Assembly (NCBI RefSeq): GCF_927798175.1
Contig: NZ_CAKMMP010000003.1
Span: 186,001-250,000 of the forward strand
Direction of reading: 5' to 3'
Length of the DNA: 64,000 nucleotides
Source of the DNA: Paenibacillus sp. JJ-223
Lineage (GTDB): Bacteria > Bacillota > Bacilli > Paenibacillales > Paenibacillaceae
Shown: positions 9,604 through 17,781 of the stretch, in pieces
Position numbering within the stretch: the first letter of the stretch is position 1
Layout: each line of letters opens with the position of its first letter
Position numbers and translations under genes: made by a program
The notes under the pieces: model-generated
What the model was told of the DNA's origin: nothing
The model's input: the letters and a program-made list of their open reading frames with translations, nothing else
Database searches by the model: none

Positions 9604-9894
9604 TGAATATAAGGTGAACTCTTTCAAAATAGCGATGAGGGTGCATGGAATCAAATATGTGTGAAAATGGGAGAAGGATGAACCCGTTGTCCTGAATAAC
9701 ATTGTATTCCTGATCGATCGATTGCGTGATTCGGTGAGGAAGCGTAAGGAGGAAGGGAGGAAGCTTCGCAGTCGGGAGCGGTGGAACGAGGGGGGCGGCT
9801 AATTTTGTATGAGGAGACTCCATTTTGCTTGGGAGCTGAAGGTTATGTTAGGATACATAAGTGATTGGGAAAAAAATATAGAGGTGAGATCATA
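9604..9894. other. Intergenic region without a clear gene
   Basis: Divergent spacer between nrdI and the next GNAT. No ORF with a ribosome site is present. A loose TTGCTT/TAGGAT pair near 9825-9855 may be the promoter of the downstream gene. Nothing else stands out. Confidence 0.4.
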
Positions 9895-10344
9895 GTGAAA
9901 ATAACATTACATAAGCAGAGCGATGTCGATATTTTAACTGAAATTTGGTACAAAGGCTCGGTTCAAGCCCATGATTTTATCGAAGAGGCTTATTGGCTTT
10001 CCAACAAAACCGAAATGAGAGACAAGTATATTCCGATGTCGGAAACCTATGTCATCTACGATCAAGAAGAAATCGCCGGATTCGTTTCGATGGTAGATGA
10101 CTATTTGGCAGCGCTTTTTGTCGATCCATCGCGTCAGAATAAGGGATACGGCAAAGAGCTGCTTCGTTTTGTCAAAAGCAAAAAATCAAAAATCTCGCTA
10201 AAAGTGTACAAAGAAAATGCCTCGGCCGTACGTTTTTACGAGAAAAACGGCTTTCATGTCGTGGAAGAGCTTCTGGATGAGCAAACCGGTCATGAGGAAT
10301 ACCTGATGGAATGGAAAGAAACTGGAACAAATTTGTTTCCCTGA
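9895..10344 (+). CDS. GNAT family N-acetyltransferase (YjaB/YiaC-like)
   Basis: 149 residues with a GTG start at 9895, chosen because GAGGTGAG at 9882-9889 is correctly spaced; an in-frame TTG at 9865 has no ribosome site. The start SDVDILTEIWYKGSVQAHDF resembles the small YjaB/YiaC-type acetyltransferases. The acetyl-CoA loop is VDPSRQNKGYGKELLRF and the terminal unit is ENASAVRFYEKNGF. Substrate unknown. It is monocistronic, with a terminator at 10400. Confidence 0.87.
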   Translation: MKITLHKQSDVDILTEIWYKGSVQAHDFIEEAYWLSNKTEMRDKYIPMSETYVIYDQEEIAGFVSMVDDYLAALFVDPSRQNKGYGKELLRFVKSKKSKISLKVYKENASAVRFYEKNGFHVVEELLDEQTGHEEYLMEWKETGTNLFP

Positions 10345-10399
10345 TAAGTAAGCGAAAGTTCAATTCGAAAGTTCAATTAGGCATTCACAATAATCGATA

Positions 10400-10440
10400 A
10401 AGGCTCTGCGGGGTTAAGTACCTCTAGCAGAGCCTTGTTC
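10400..10440 (+). terminator. Intrinsic terminator
   Basis: AAGGCTCTGC (10400-10409) pairs perfectly with GCAGAGCCTT (10427-10436); a short T-rich tail TTGTTCTT follows. Confidence 0.7.
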
Positions 10441-10462
10441 TTCATGATGTATTTCAATCTCT

Positions 10463-10589
10463 TTATTGATACGTTTGTTTGATTGCCAATCTATACGACT
10501 TGGGGACGATCCCCTTATGTTTCTTGAACAGCTGGGAAAAATACGGCGCGTTGTCTTGCCAACCGGATAACATCAGCGATTCCGGGCGA
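10463..10589 (-). pseudogene. Remnant of an AraC-family regulator (C-terminal helix-turn-helix only)
   Basis: Read on the minus strand, this frame gives SGWQDNAPYFSQLFKKHKGI then VPKSYR and a stop (TTA on the plus strand at 10463-10465). That is the second helix-turn-helix signature of an AraC/XylS protein, normally preceded by some 200 residues that are missing here. The upstream side runs, in another frame, into the end of the adjacent GNAT gene (stop at 10573), so a deletion appears to have fused the GNAT 3' end to the last ~40 codons of an AraC gene. Confidence 0.75.
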
Positions 10590-11109
10590 CCGTGCTTGCC
10601 GGAGATACGCCGTACACTTCCCGATAGAGCACATCCCTCACTTCTTCAAACTGTGAAGGGGTCAAATGCTCCGGATAACTCATGATCCGGAGGGACAAAG
10701 GCTGCTGTCCTGGGCGCAGCGGCGGTTGAACATAGGCAGCCTCCTCTAAATGGAATCCCAAACGCTCGTAAAATCCGATCCTTCTTCGCTTCAGCGAATC
10801 CTCGGGCAATTCCACCTCCAATACGATCGGCAGAGCAGACCTCTTCATGAAACGTTCCATCAGCCGCTTGCCGATGCCTCCACCGCGAATGCCCGGGGAA
10901 ACGGCGATATTTTCAACGTACCGAAACGTCTCGAATTCCCAGCCTGCGAGGAAGGCAATGACTTCGTTCTGTTCATTCTTCTCGGTAAGAAGCAGATATC
11001 TCGAATTGGACAACAGCTTCAATTGCTGCGAATATTCACGATACTCAGCCTCCGGAAAAGATTGTTTCATAATGTCGTATACTTGATCGAACTGTTTTTG
11101 CAGCATCAT
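10573..11109 (-). CDS. GNAT family N-acetyltransferase
   Basis: ~178 residues. The acetyl-CoA loop is VSPGIRGGGIGKRLMERFMK, and RIGFYERLGFHLEE is the terminal motif. The start at 11109 (MMLQKQFDQV) follows an AGGGGTGG ribosome site; an ATG at 11136 is upstream of that site and less likely. The last residues overlap the AraC remnant in another frame, so the C-terminus may differ from the ancestral one. Substrate unknown. Confidence 0.85.
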   Translation of the reverse strand: MMLQKQFDQVYDIMKQSFPEAEYREYSQQLKLLSNSRYLLLTEKNEQNEVIAFLAGWEFETFRYVENIAVSPGIRGGGIGKRLMERFMKRSALPIVLEVELPEDSLKRRRIGFYERLGFHLEEAAYVQPPLRPGQQPLSLRIMSYPEHLTPSQFEEVRDVLYREVYGVSPASTVARNR

Positions 11110-11162
11110 ACAACCACCCCTGAATGTAATCATCATCTTTGGATATTCACCACGATAAACCT

Positions 11163-11171
11163 TGGTATAAT
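11163..11171 (+). promoter_or_regulatory. Extended -10 promoter for the RCC1-like gene
   Basis: TGGTATAAT is a consensus TGnTATAAT extended -10. No good -35 lies upstream, which is acceptable for this promoter class. The start codon is 134 bases downstream, leaving a moderately long leader. Confidence 0.5.
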
Positions 11172-11304
11172 ACTAAGGTCAAGCGATGCGGTCGCAAGTT
11201 GGTGTTATTATGACGGAGCAGCCCCTTTTTAAACGGGGGACGGATAAGGTCAGTTTCCGAAAAGAAGCCGTATTCAAAAATCCAGTTGTTGAAGGAGGCG
11301 AAGC

Positions 11305-12228
11305 ATGGATTATTATTCACCGATGGAAGCTGCTTTAAAAGTAAAACCGTGGCCAAAAAATACGATTGCGGCAGGGCGCCGTCATTCCGTTGGCATTGCA
11401 GCGGACGGCACCGTGATGGCTGTAGGCGATAACAAACACGGCCAATGTGATGTCGGGGACTGGCGTGATGTGGTGGCGGTTGCCGCCGGTAACGTTCATA
11501 TGGCGACCAATACGGGAAATGCCCATACGATTGGCCTTATATCGAACGGCACGGTGGTTGCCGCAGGTTGGAACAAGCATCATCAATGCGATGTAAACGA
11601 TTGGCAAGATATTGCAGCTGTAGCAGCGGGTTGGCGGTACACGATTGGGCTTGGAGCCGATGGGAAGGTGGTTGCTGCGGGTCGAAATCATGAAGGCCAA
11701 TGCAATGTTAGCCATTGGCGCGATATTATAGCGATCTCCGCGGGTGACTGGCATACTGTCGGGCTTCAATCGGACGGTATTGTATTGGCTGCGGGCAATA
11801 ATCGGTATGGCCAATGCAATGTAAACGACTGGGACAATATCGTAGCGGTGGCGGCAGGTTACCTCCATACCGTCGGGCTAAAGTCGGACGGCACCGTAGT
11901 TGCTGCAGGGCGTAATCACGAAGGCCAATGTGACGTAAGCCATTGGAACGGGATCGTCGCCATAGCGGCGGGCAGTAATCATACGATCGGTCTTGGAGCC
12001 GACGGCACTGTAAAGGCAGCGGGTTGGAACAAGTACAGCCAATGCGATGTAGACAGCTGGAGGGATATCGTGGCGGTAGCGGCAGGCTGCACGCATACCC
12101 TTGGCCTTCAACAGAACGGCATCATGGTCGCTGTGGGAGACAATGAGTACGGTCAATGCGATGTAAGCGGTTGGCGCGGCATTGGACTGCCGGGGGAATC
12201 GTTTCGGGCATGCAGCGGCGAAATATAG
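11305..12228 (+). CDS. Seven-repeat RCC1-like beta-propeller protein
   Basis: 307 residues built from seven ~38-residue repeats of the form HTxGLxxDGTVxAAGxNxxGQCDVxxWxDIVAVAAG. These are RCC1/alpha-tubulin-suppressor type blades, and seven is the number that closes an RCC1 propeller. The protein starts with a short MDYYSPMEAALKVKPW leader and has no signal peptide or membrane segment, so it is probably cytoplasmic. Each repeat carries a conserved QC(D/N)V turn, giving regularly spaced cysteines. A binding role is likely, but the partner is unknown. An extended -10 promoter and its own terminator suggest a single-gene unit. A ribosome site (GAAGGAGGCG) precedes the ATG. Confidence 0.9.
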   Translation: MDYYSPMEAALKVKPWPKNTIAAGRRHSVGIAADGTVMAVGDNKHGQCDVGDWRDVVAVAAGNVHMATNTGNAHTIGLISNGTVVAAGWNKHHQCDVNDWQDIAAVAAGWRYTIGLGADGKVVAAGRNHEGQCNVSHWRDIIAISAGDWHTVGLQSDGIVLAAGNNRYGQCNVNDWDNIVAVAAGYLHTVGLKSDGTVVAAGRNHEGQCDVSHWNGIVAIAAGSNHTIGLGADGTVKAAGWNKYSQCDVDSWRDIVAVAAGCTHTLGLQQNGIMVAVGDNEYGQCDVSGWRGIGLPGESFRACSGEI

Positions 12229-12247
12229 TAAAGAGAATGCCATGGGG

Positions 12248-12274
12248 GCAGGCCAAATAGGTCTGCTTTTTTTG
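12248..12274 (+). terminator. Intrinsic terminator
   Basis: GCAGGCC, loop AAATA, GGTCTGC with one wobble, followed by seven T. Ends the RCC1-like transcript. Confidence 0.75.
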
Positions 12275-12567
12275 TTGGTCTTCATTTGTTAACTCGCCAA
12301 ATCAACCATATCGCAAATTTAACACGATAACCGCTGAGACGACATGAAGACCAGGCGATCTGGCTGCAACAAAGGTGTTTCAGTGAGAGATTCAGATTTT
12401 GATAGAGTTCAGAATTTAAGATTTAAAAATCCCAAAAATTGATATAAATTTCTATTAGATTCAAATCTTTGCCAAGTTAAGACAGGGGATTCGGACAGGA
12501 GGTGGGTTGTTTAGTCATTTCCCGCAGGTTTGAATCGGTTAGAGTCAGTCGTTCCACATTATCCTAC
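12275..12567. other. AT-rich leader region before the glycosyltransferase cluster
   Basis: Roughly 290 bases without a gene. The part from 12380 to 12480 is strongly AT-rich with repeated GATT/AATC words and weak TTGATA elements, so a promoter probably lies here, but no single pair is convincing. Confidence 0.35.
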
Positions 12568-12579
12568 AGGAGGGATTCC

Positions 12580-13734
12580 ATGCTTTATACCATTATCGTG
12601 CCAGTTAACCAGGACTATAACATTCTGAACCTCTTCACCGATTCGCTGCTTCGGACGGTTAGCCCGTCCAGCGAAATCATCTTCATTAACGATGGCTCGG
12701 GTGCGGCCGTCCTGCAGCATTTGGAAAAATTAAAGCAGGAAGTCAGAGAAGGCGTAACCATCGAAATTTTGCAGCATGATTTTCCGCTCGGATGTGCCGT
12801 ATCCATCAATAGCGCGCTGCGCATCGCCAAAGGCGACTATATTTTCTTCCTGGACTCCGACACGATTCTTCAGCCCAACTGGCAATGGATGATGAAAGAG
12901 ACGCTCGACAGGGATATTACGATCGGCATGACCGGCGGCGTGCTGTTATATCCGCAAACCGGCGGCGTACAGCACTGCGGCATCGCTTTTGCGGACACGA
13001 TCGGCCGTCATCTCTTCCTGAACGCGTCTCCCGAAGATATCCCGAAAGAGACCTTTTCGGTTCAACTCGTCGTCTTCGCCATGTTTGGCATGAAGAGAGA
13101 AGTGTACGAGACGATCGGCTTGCTCGACGAAAAGTTCTTTAATGGATACGAAGACTTCGATTATCAAATGCGGGCACGCGCCGCAGGTTACGATACGGTC
13201 ATCAATCCCGACATCCTTGCTTACCACTGGGAAAGAAGCAGCGGAATCCACCGAAATTTCAACCGCAAAAACAATCTGGCGCGGTTTTGGAAGAAATGGG
13301 GCAACGAAATCGAAGCCGATATCTGGCCGTTCGTATTCGGTCACTTGAAGTCACAGCTTGAAGGCCAAGGCGAAGACCGACATCTGCCGATCGTAGGCAT
13401 TGATCTCGCCGAGGTGCGCAGCGATGCGGAAACGTTCTGGACGAAGCTGGAAGAAGCGGACATTGCGCCTGTTGCCGAAGTTCGGGACTATTCCAACCGT
13501 TTCCATTCGAATGGAGCCATCTGGCTGCCGCAGGTACTCGGCAAGGAACTGATCCATACCGAGAACCGGCTGCTGTTTTTGGTGGACAATTTCGCCCGGC
13601 TGCTGGAAAACCGGTATTGGATCGAGATGAGGCATGCCCAAAGGGCCAAAGACCTGATCATCGACTTGTATGGAAATGTCATTACGATGGATCGCATCTA
13701 CGACGGGTGCTGGCCTGGAACGAAAGTACGCTAA
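12580..13734 (+). CDS. Family 2 glycosyltransferase with extra C-terminal region
   Basis: 384 residues. The GT-A fold begins YTIIVPVNQDYNI, has IIFINDGS for the nucleotide and the metal-binding motif FLDSDT (D92, D94), then NGYEDFDYQMRARAAGY as the acceptor/catalytic segment. After residue ~250 there is about 130 residues of unfamiliar sequence. The start at 12580 follows AGGAGGG at 12568-12574; the frame extends upstream but lacks a ribosome site there. It transfers a sugar from a nucleotide donor to an unknown acceptor. It is first of a gene run with an aminotransferase, a zinc dehydrogenase and an MFS exporter. Confidence 0.88.
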   Translation: MLYTIIVPVNQDYNILNLFTDSLLRTVSPSSEIIFINDGSGAAVLQHLEKLKQEVREGVTIEILQHDFPLGCAVSINSALRIAKGDYIFFLDSDTILQPNWQWMMKETLDRDITIGMTGGVLLYPQTGGVQHCGIAFADTIGRHLFLNASPEDIPKETFSVQLVVFAMFGMKREVYETIGLLDEKFFNGYEDFDYQMRARAAGYDTVINPDILAYHWERSSGIHRNFNRKNNLARFWKKWGNEIEADIWPFVFGHLKSQLEGQGEDRHLPIVGIDLAEVRSDAETFWTKLEEADIAPVAEVRDYSNRFHSNGAIWLPQVLGKELIHTENRLLFLVDNFARLLENRYWIEMRHAQRAKDLIIDLYGNVITMDRIYDGCWPGTKVR

Positions 13735-13768
13735 TCGAAAAAACCAAGCAAACAGGGAGGTACTGTCT

Positions 13769-15076
13769 GTGAATACAAAAGAGAGCGCGCTGGAGCGTGC
13801 CGTCAGGTTTAACCGGAATCTGGAGTGGTTGGAACAGGTCGAAAAAGTCATCCCGAGCGGATGCAGCACGCTTGCCAAGGCGCCGGAACGATTGTTTCCC
13901 GGTCACACCCCCGTCTGCTGCGCGGAAGCTCGCCATTCCCGCTTTACGGACATTGACGGGAACGAGTGGCTGGATTGCGAAATGGCCATGGGAACTGCCT
14001 CCTGGGGACATGCCCGGCATGAGATTCAGCTGGCCGTCATCCATCAGTTGAAAAAAGGAACCAGTTACTCCATTCCGGCCGAGATCGAGCTGCAATGCGC
14101 CGAATTGATTTTGAAGCGGTTCGAAGGCCGATATGCCTCGCTCCGATTTACCAAAAGCGGTGCCGATGCCGTCAGTGGGGCAGTGAGGCTTGCTCGCGCA
14201 GGGAGCGGCAAAAGCAAAGTGATCGCGACGGCGTACCATGGGTGGCATGATTGGTCTGCTTACGGCTACTATGGCCGCGAAACCAAAGGCCGCGGCATTC
14301 CGGTGGATATCGAACGCACGACCATCTGGGTGGATAAACCCTCGCCTGAACGCATCGAACCTCTGATTGCATCTTCGGCCGAAGACATTGCCTGTATTGT
14401 GCTGTGCCCTAACGAATGGAAACGCGATGCCCTGGAGCGGGTCGTGTTGCTCTGCCGATCGCAGGACATCATCGTCATCTTTGACGAAGTCACCTCCGGC
14501 ATTCGCATGGGCAAGCAGGCCACAGCGGGGGAGTACGGCATCTGGCCTGACCTGCTCTGCATTTCCAAAGGCATGGCGAACGGTTTGCCCCTTGGTGCCG
14601 TGCTTGGACCAGAGCATCTGATGTCGTTGTCGGGACAGGTCAAATTCAGCAACGCCCATTCCAGCGAAACGACCGCGCTCGCGGCAGCGATCGCCTGCGA
14701 AAAGTTGATGGAAAATGCAAAGACGTGGCCGAGCTGGAGAGAGCCCGCTGCTCGGATCATGGACCGGATCGAGTCCGAACTGGTTTTGCTCGGATTAACC
14801 GATCAGTTGGTACTGAAAGGAACCTATGCGAGTTTCTACATCCAATCCATTTCGGAAGACAATTTCCAGGCAGACCCGTTCCGTGAATTTATGGTGAAAA
14901 AAATGGCCCACTTCGGCATTTTCACCAAAGGTTATTTCTTGTTCTCGGACATGCATACCCGGGAAGAAATGCTTTGGGTAGAGGAAGCTCTCCTGCAAAC
15001 GTTGTCGGATTGGAAAGAGGTTCAAAGACAGCAATACCTTTCTCGCGTAACCATAACCAAAAAAATCAAAGCGTAA
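13769..15076 (+). CDS. Class III PLP aminotransferase (glutamate-1-semialdehyde aminomutase-like)
   Basis: 435 residues from a GTG at 13769 behind GGGAGG. PLP-site features of class III enzymes are visible: FTKSGADAVSGAVRLAR (phosphate-binding region), YHGWHDWS, IIVIFDEVTSG (D239) and the Schiff-base lysine K267 in CISKGMANGLPLG. The fold resembles glutamate-1-semialdehyde aminomutase, but the context (glycosyltransferase, dehydrogenase, exporter; no heme genes) argues for amination of a sugar, cyclitol or other carbonyl compound. It is 34 bases after the glycosyltransferase and clearly in one operon with it. Confidence 0.9.
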   Translation: MNTKESALERAVRFNRNLEWLEQVEKVIPSGCSTLAKAPERLFPGHTPVCCAEARHSRFTDIDGNEWLDCEMAMGTASWGHARHEIQLAVIHQLKKGTSYSIPAEIELQCAELILKRFEGRYASLRFTKSGADAVSGAVRLARAGSGKSKVIATAYHGWHDWSAYGYYGRETKGRGIPVDIERTTIWVDKPSPERIEPLIASSAEDIACIVLCPNEWKRDALERVVLLCRSQDIIVIFDEVTSGIRMGKQATAGEYGIWPDLLCISKGMANGLPLGAVLGPEHLMSLSGQVKFSNAHSSETTALAAAIACEKLMENAKTWPSWREPAARIMDRIESELVLLGLTDQLVLKGTYASFYIQSISEDNFQADPFREFMVKKMAHFGIFTKGYFLFSDMHTREEMLWVEEALLQTLSDWKEVQRQQYLSRVTITKKIKA

Positions 15077-15111
15077 CCCGGATCGGGAAATCGACGAAGG
15101 AGGAACAACAT

Positions 15112-16143
15112 TTGAAAGCACTCGTATATCAAGACCGCAAAGAGGTAGCCCTGCTGGACATTGAAGAGCCGCGCATCGAAAAGGCAAACCAGGTCAAAGT
15201 CAAAATTTACGGTTCGGGCATTTGCGGCACGGATCTGAACATCGTGAAAGATAAAATTCCTGCCAACCGGGGAACGGTGATCGGACACGAGGGCGTTGGC
15301 ACGGTGGTTGAGGTCGGAACGGAGGTTCGAAGCCTTCGCGTCGGGGATCGGGTGTTGATCGACCCTACCCAGTCTTGCGGAATTTGCTCGTATTGCCGCG
15401 AAGGCCAGTTCATCTATTGCGAAAACTTTGAAGACCACCAGGTGGGCATGACCATTCATGGTACGTTTGCAGAATATTATGTCGGCGACGAGAAGTATAT
15501 TTATCCGATCCCGGACTCCATGAGCTGGGAAACCGCGATGATGGTCGAGCCGCTCGGCTGCGTTCTGCAAACGTTCATGAAAGCAGGGGTCAAACCGAGC
15601 GATTCGGTTCTGGTCCTCGGTTCCGGCGCCATCGGTTCCCTGTGCCAGCTCGTCAGCAAACGATTGGCCAGGCTGACGGTCGGCACGGAGGTCGATCCGT
15701 ATCGCATTCAATTCGCTTCTACCATTGCCGACCATGTGTTCCACCCGCAGGAGCTGACATTGGACAAGGTATACGAAATCAACAACAACCACAAGTTCGA
15801 TATCGTGGTGGATGCTGTGGGGAACCAGCTTCACGTCGGATTCGAGCTGGTCGCCAAAGGCGGGAAAATCATTCCGATGGGGTATGACGACAGCTACCAG
15901 GTGACGTTCAAACCGACCGACGTCATCAATGAAGGTCTCAGCGTCATCGGTGCGGTCGCTTCCCACTCCATGATCAGCACCGCCCTGAAGTTTGCGCAGA
16001 GCATTCCGGAACTGGAACGAATGGTTACGTCCACGGAATTGCTGAGCGATTACGAGCAAGCCTTTAACGGTACAATGGGGTACCATCTGCGGACAGGAGA
16101 ACCGCTGCCGATGAATTCGGTTAAAACCGCGCTGATCATATAG
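15112..16143 (+). CDS. Zinc-dependent MDR alcohol/polyol dehydrogenase
   Basis: 343 residues from a TTG at 15112 behind AAGGAGGAAC. Catalytic-zinc ligands C38 (GSGICGTD) and H59-E60 (IGHEGVG) and four structural-zinc cysteines (C89, C92, C95, C103 in SCGICSYCREGQFIYC) are present, followed by a Rossmann stretch VLVLGSGAIGSLCQL. It belongs to the threonine/sorbitol dehydrogenase branch of medium-chain dehydrogenases. By position it probably oxidises a hydroxyl to the ketone used by the aminotransferase just upstream (35-base gap); that link is inferred. Confidence 0.9.
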   Translation: MKALVYQDRKEVALLDIEEPRIEKANQVKVKIYGSGICGTDLNIVKDKIPANRGTVIGHEGVGTVVEVGTEVRSLRVGDRVLIDPTQSCGICSYCREGQFIYCENFEDHQVGMTIHGTFAEYYVGDEKYIYPIPDSMSWETAMMVEPLGCVLQTFMKAGVKPSDSVLVLGSGAIGSLCQLVSKRLARLTVGTEVDPYRIQFASTIADHVFHPQELTLDKVYEINNNHKFDIVVDAVGNQLHVGFELVAKGGKIIPMGYDDSYQVTFKPTDVINEGLSVIGAVASHSMISTALKFAQSIPELERMVTSTELLSDYEQAFNGTMGYHLRTGEPLPMNSVKTALII

Positions 16144-16172
16144 ATAACTGACACACAAGGACATAAGCGTTC

Positions 16173-16220
16173 GCGGTTGCGCCGCTGCGACGAATGGTGA
16201 TCGCAGCGGCTAACAACCGC
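16173..16220 (+). other. Strong intercistronic hairpin
   Basis: GCGGTTG and GCCGCTGCGA pair with TCGCAGCGGC and CAACCGC, a two-part stem of 17 base pairs with small bulges and a ten-base loop. It ends just before the ribosome site of the MFS gene and has no T tract, so it is more likely an mRNA-processing or stability element, or a modulator of exporter translation, than a terminator. Confidence 0.65.
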
Positions 16221-16239
16221 AGAAAGAGGGGGATAAAGG

Positions 16240-17487
16240 TTGAAGCTGCTGCAAGATTTGCCGAGAAATCCACGGTACTCCATATTGCTCGAACCGGTGT
16301 GGGCCATACCCGGAACGATTGTTCTTTTTTACGCGCCTTTGTACATGAAGGAAGTTGGCCTTTCGGATATCGAGATCGGCTTGATCAATTCGGTAAATCT
16401 TTATTTTGCTTTCATTTTTCAATTGTTTGCCGGTTCCGTAACGAACAAGCTGGGACGCAAACGGACAACATTGATTTTCGACCTGCTTGCCTGGAGCGTT
16501 CCGATGTTCATTTGGGCGTTTTCGCAAAACTTCTGGTTGTTCCTGATCGCTTACCTGCTCAACGCAACGTCCAAATTCGTGACGGTTTCCTTCAATTGCC
16601 TCATCATCGAGGATGTGGAGGAGCACAAACGGTCCAAGGTTTTCGGCATCCTGAACATGATCATTACGGCGGCTGGCGTACTGACCCCGATTGCGGGGAT
16701 CGTCATTGCGGATGTTGGCATCGTGCCGACCCTGGCGAGCATTTATTTTATCGGAGGCATCCTTATGACAGCGATGTTTTTCATTCGCAACCGCTACACG
16801 GATGAAACCGAGGTGGGGAAGGAACTCATGGGATTGCACAGCCAAACCCGGGTGCTTGGGGGGCTTGCTTCCAGTTTGCGATTGTTCGGCAAATCGTTCT
16901 ACAAGCGCAGTCTGCTGCCGATCATATTGATCACGGTCATCTCCAATCTGATTTTGCAGCTGAATTTTTTCCAGGTCGTTTTTTTCAAGGAGCAGTTGAA
17001 GTTTGACGATCGCGTCATCTCGTTTATCCCGGTGGTGACCGCCCTTACGGTCATGCTCCTCTATCTGGTGATCTTCCCGCGCCTGAAACGCCGGTCGGAG
17101 GAAAAGTACGTGAGCTTCTCCATTATGTTGAGTACGGTCGGTTCGGTGCTTTTTCTGCTCATTCCCGTCGGAAATGTGTCGATGCTGTTCATGACGCTAA
17201 TCGTGCTCGCAGCAGGCAATTTCATTCTGCAAACTTATCGGGATTCGCTGCTCATGAACCGTCTGGGCACCCATGAAAAAGCCGACATGTATTCAGCCGT
17301 GCAAACGGTCATGACTTTGACGGCCATTCCATCGGGGTATTTGACCGGTTTGCTTTATCACCACAATCCCGTTCTGTTGTTCGGTGTCATTCTTGCGTTA
17401 TATGTCATACTGATGGTTATCATGCTGTTCCTGCCTGATCCCAAGAACCAACCTGCTCAAGCGATTGAGACTTACAAGAAAATGTAG
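16240..17487 (+). CDS. MFS transporter, 12 membrane segments
   Basis: 415 residues from a TTG at 16240 behind AGAGGGGG. Alternating hydrophobic segments give about 12 helices with a hydrophilic middle loop near residue 195. The A-motif-like loop after helix 2 reads GSVTNKLGRKRTT. No binding site is recognisable. As the fourth gene of the glycosyltransferase-aminotransferase-dehydrogenase run it is most simply the exporter of the product, but uptake cannot be excluded. Confidence 0.85.
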   Translation: MKLLQDLPRNPRYSILLEPVWAIPGTIVLFYAPLYMKEVGLSDIEIGLINSVNLYFAFIFQLFAGSVTNKLGRKRTTLIFDLLAWSVPMFIWAFSQNFWLFLIAYLLNATSKFVTVSFNCLIIEDVEEHKRSKVFGILNMIITAAGVLTPIAGIVIADVGIVPTLASIYFIGGILMTAMFFIRNRYTDETEVGKELMGLHSQTRVLGGLASSLRLFGKSFYKRSLLPIILITVISNLILQLNFFQVVFFKEQLKFDDRVISFIPVVTALTVMLLYLVIFPRLKRRSEEKYVSFSIMLSTVGSVLFLLIPVGNVSMLFMTLIVLAAGNFILQTYRDSLLMNRLGTHEKADMYSAVQTVMTLTAIPSGYLTGLLYHHNPVLLFGVILALYVILMVIMLFLPDPKNQPAQAIETYKKM

Positions 17488-17495
17488 AAGAAGGG

Positions 17496-17762
17496 GTTTT
17501 CTGTATATAAAAAGAATAACTATATAGGTTGAACTGGACTGGACATTTACACGATAACGGAGAGGTCAGAAAGAATCTGGAGAAGCGGAGCGTTCTAAAA
17601 GCTTTCTGAAAGAAAGCTGCATCGTAAGCATAGGCTTATCACCGGATTTTCCCCTTAATAAGGGGATCAAAAAATCTGGGGATAACAGCGATCGGAAGAT
17701 GTTCTGACCACGTAGTGACTCCGTGTAAAGATTATTTGTTCAACCTATATAATACGGAAAAC
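17496..17762 (+). repeat. Palindromic repeat element, full copy A
   Basis: Fills the gap after the MFS gene. Perfect 14-bp ends TATATAGGTTGAAC (17521-17534) and GTTCAACCTATATA (17738-17751) enclose further inverted pairs: TTTACACG/CGTGTAAA and GGTCAGAA/TTCTGACC. Inside is a hairpin AGCTTTCTGAAAGAAAGCT and a C-rich/G-rich stem around TTCCCCTTAATAAGGGG. An outer imperfect pair GTTTTCTGTAT (17496) and ATACGGAAAAC (17752) flanks it. No coding capacity. The right end creates a TATAAT at 17748-17753 that could serve the next gene. Confidence 0.85.
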
Positions 17763-17781
17763 GAACTTGGGAGGCAAAAAC

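Noticed and set aside
12320..12370. Possible further copy of the palindromic repeat (ACACGATAACC)
   Set aside because: Only about eleven bases resemble the core; no arms and no other blocks follow.
13769..15076. hemL, true glutamate-1-semialdehyde aminomutase
   Set aside because: Its neighbours are a glycosyltransferase, dehydrogenase and exporter, not heme genes, and several active-site stretches differ from HemL.
15022..16164. 380-codon open frame antisense to the zinc dehydrogenase
   Set aside because: The sense strand has intact zinc ligands and a ribosome site; the antisense product shows no domain and is an echo of the sense coding bias.
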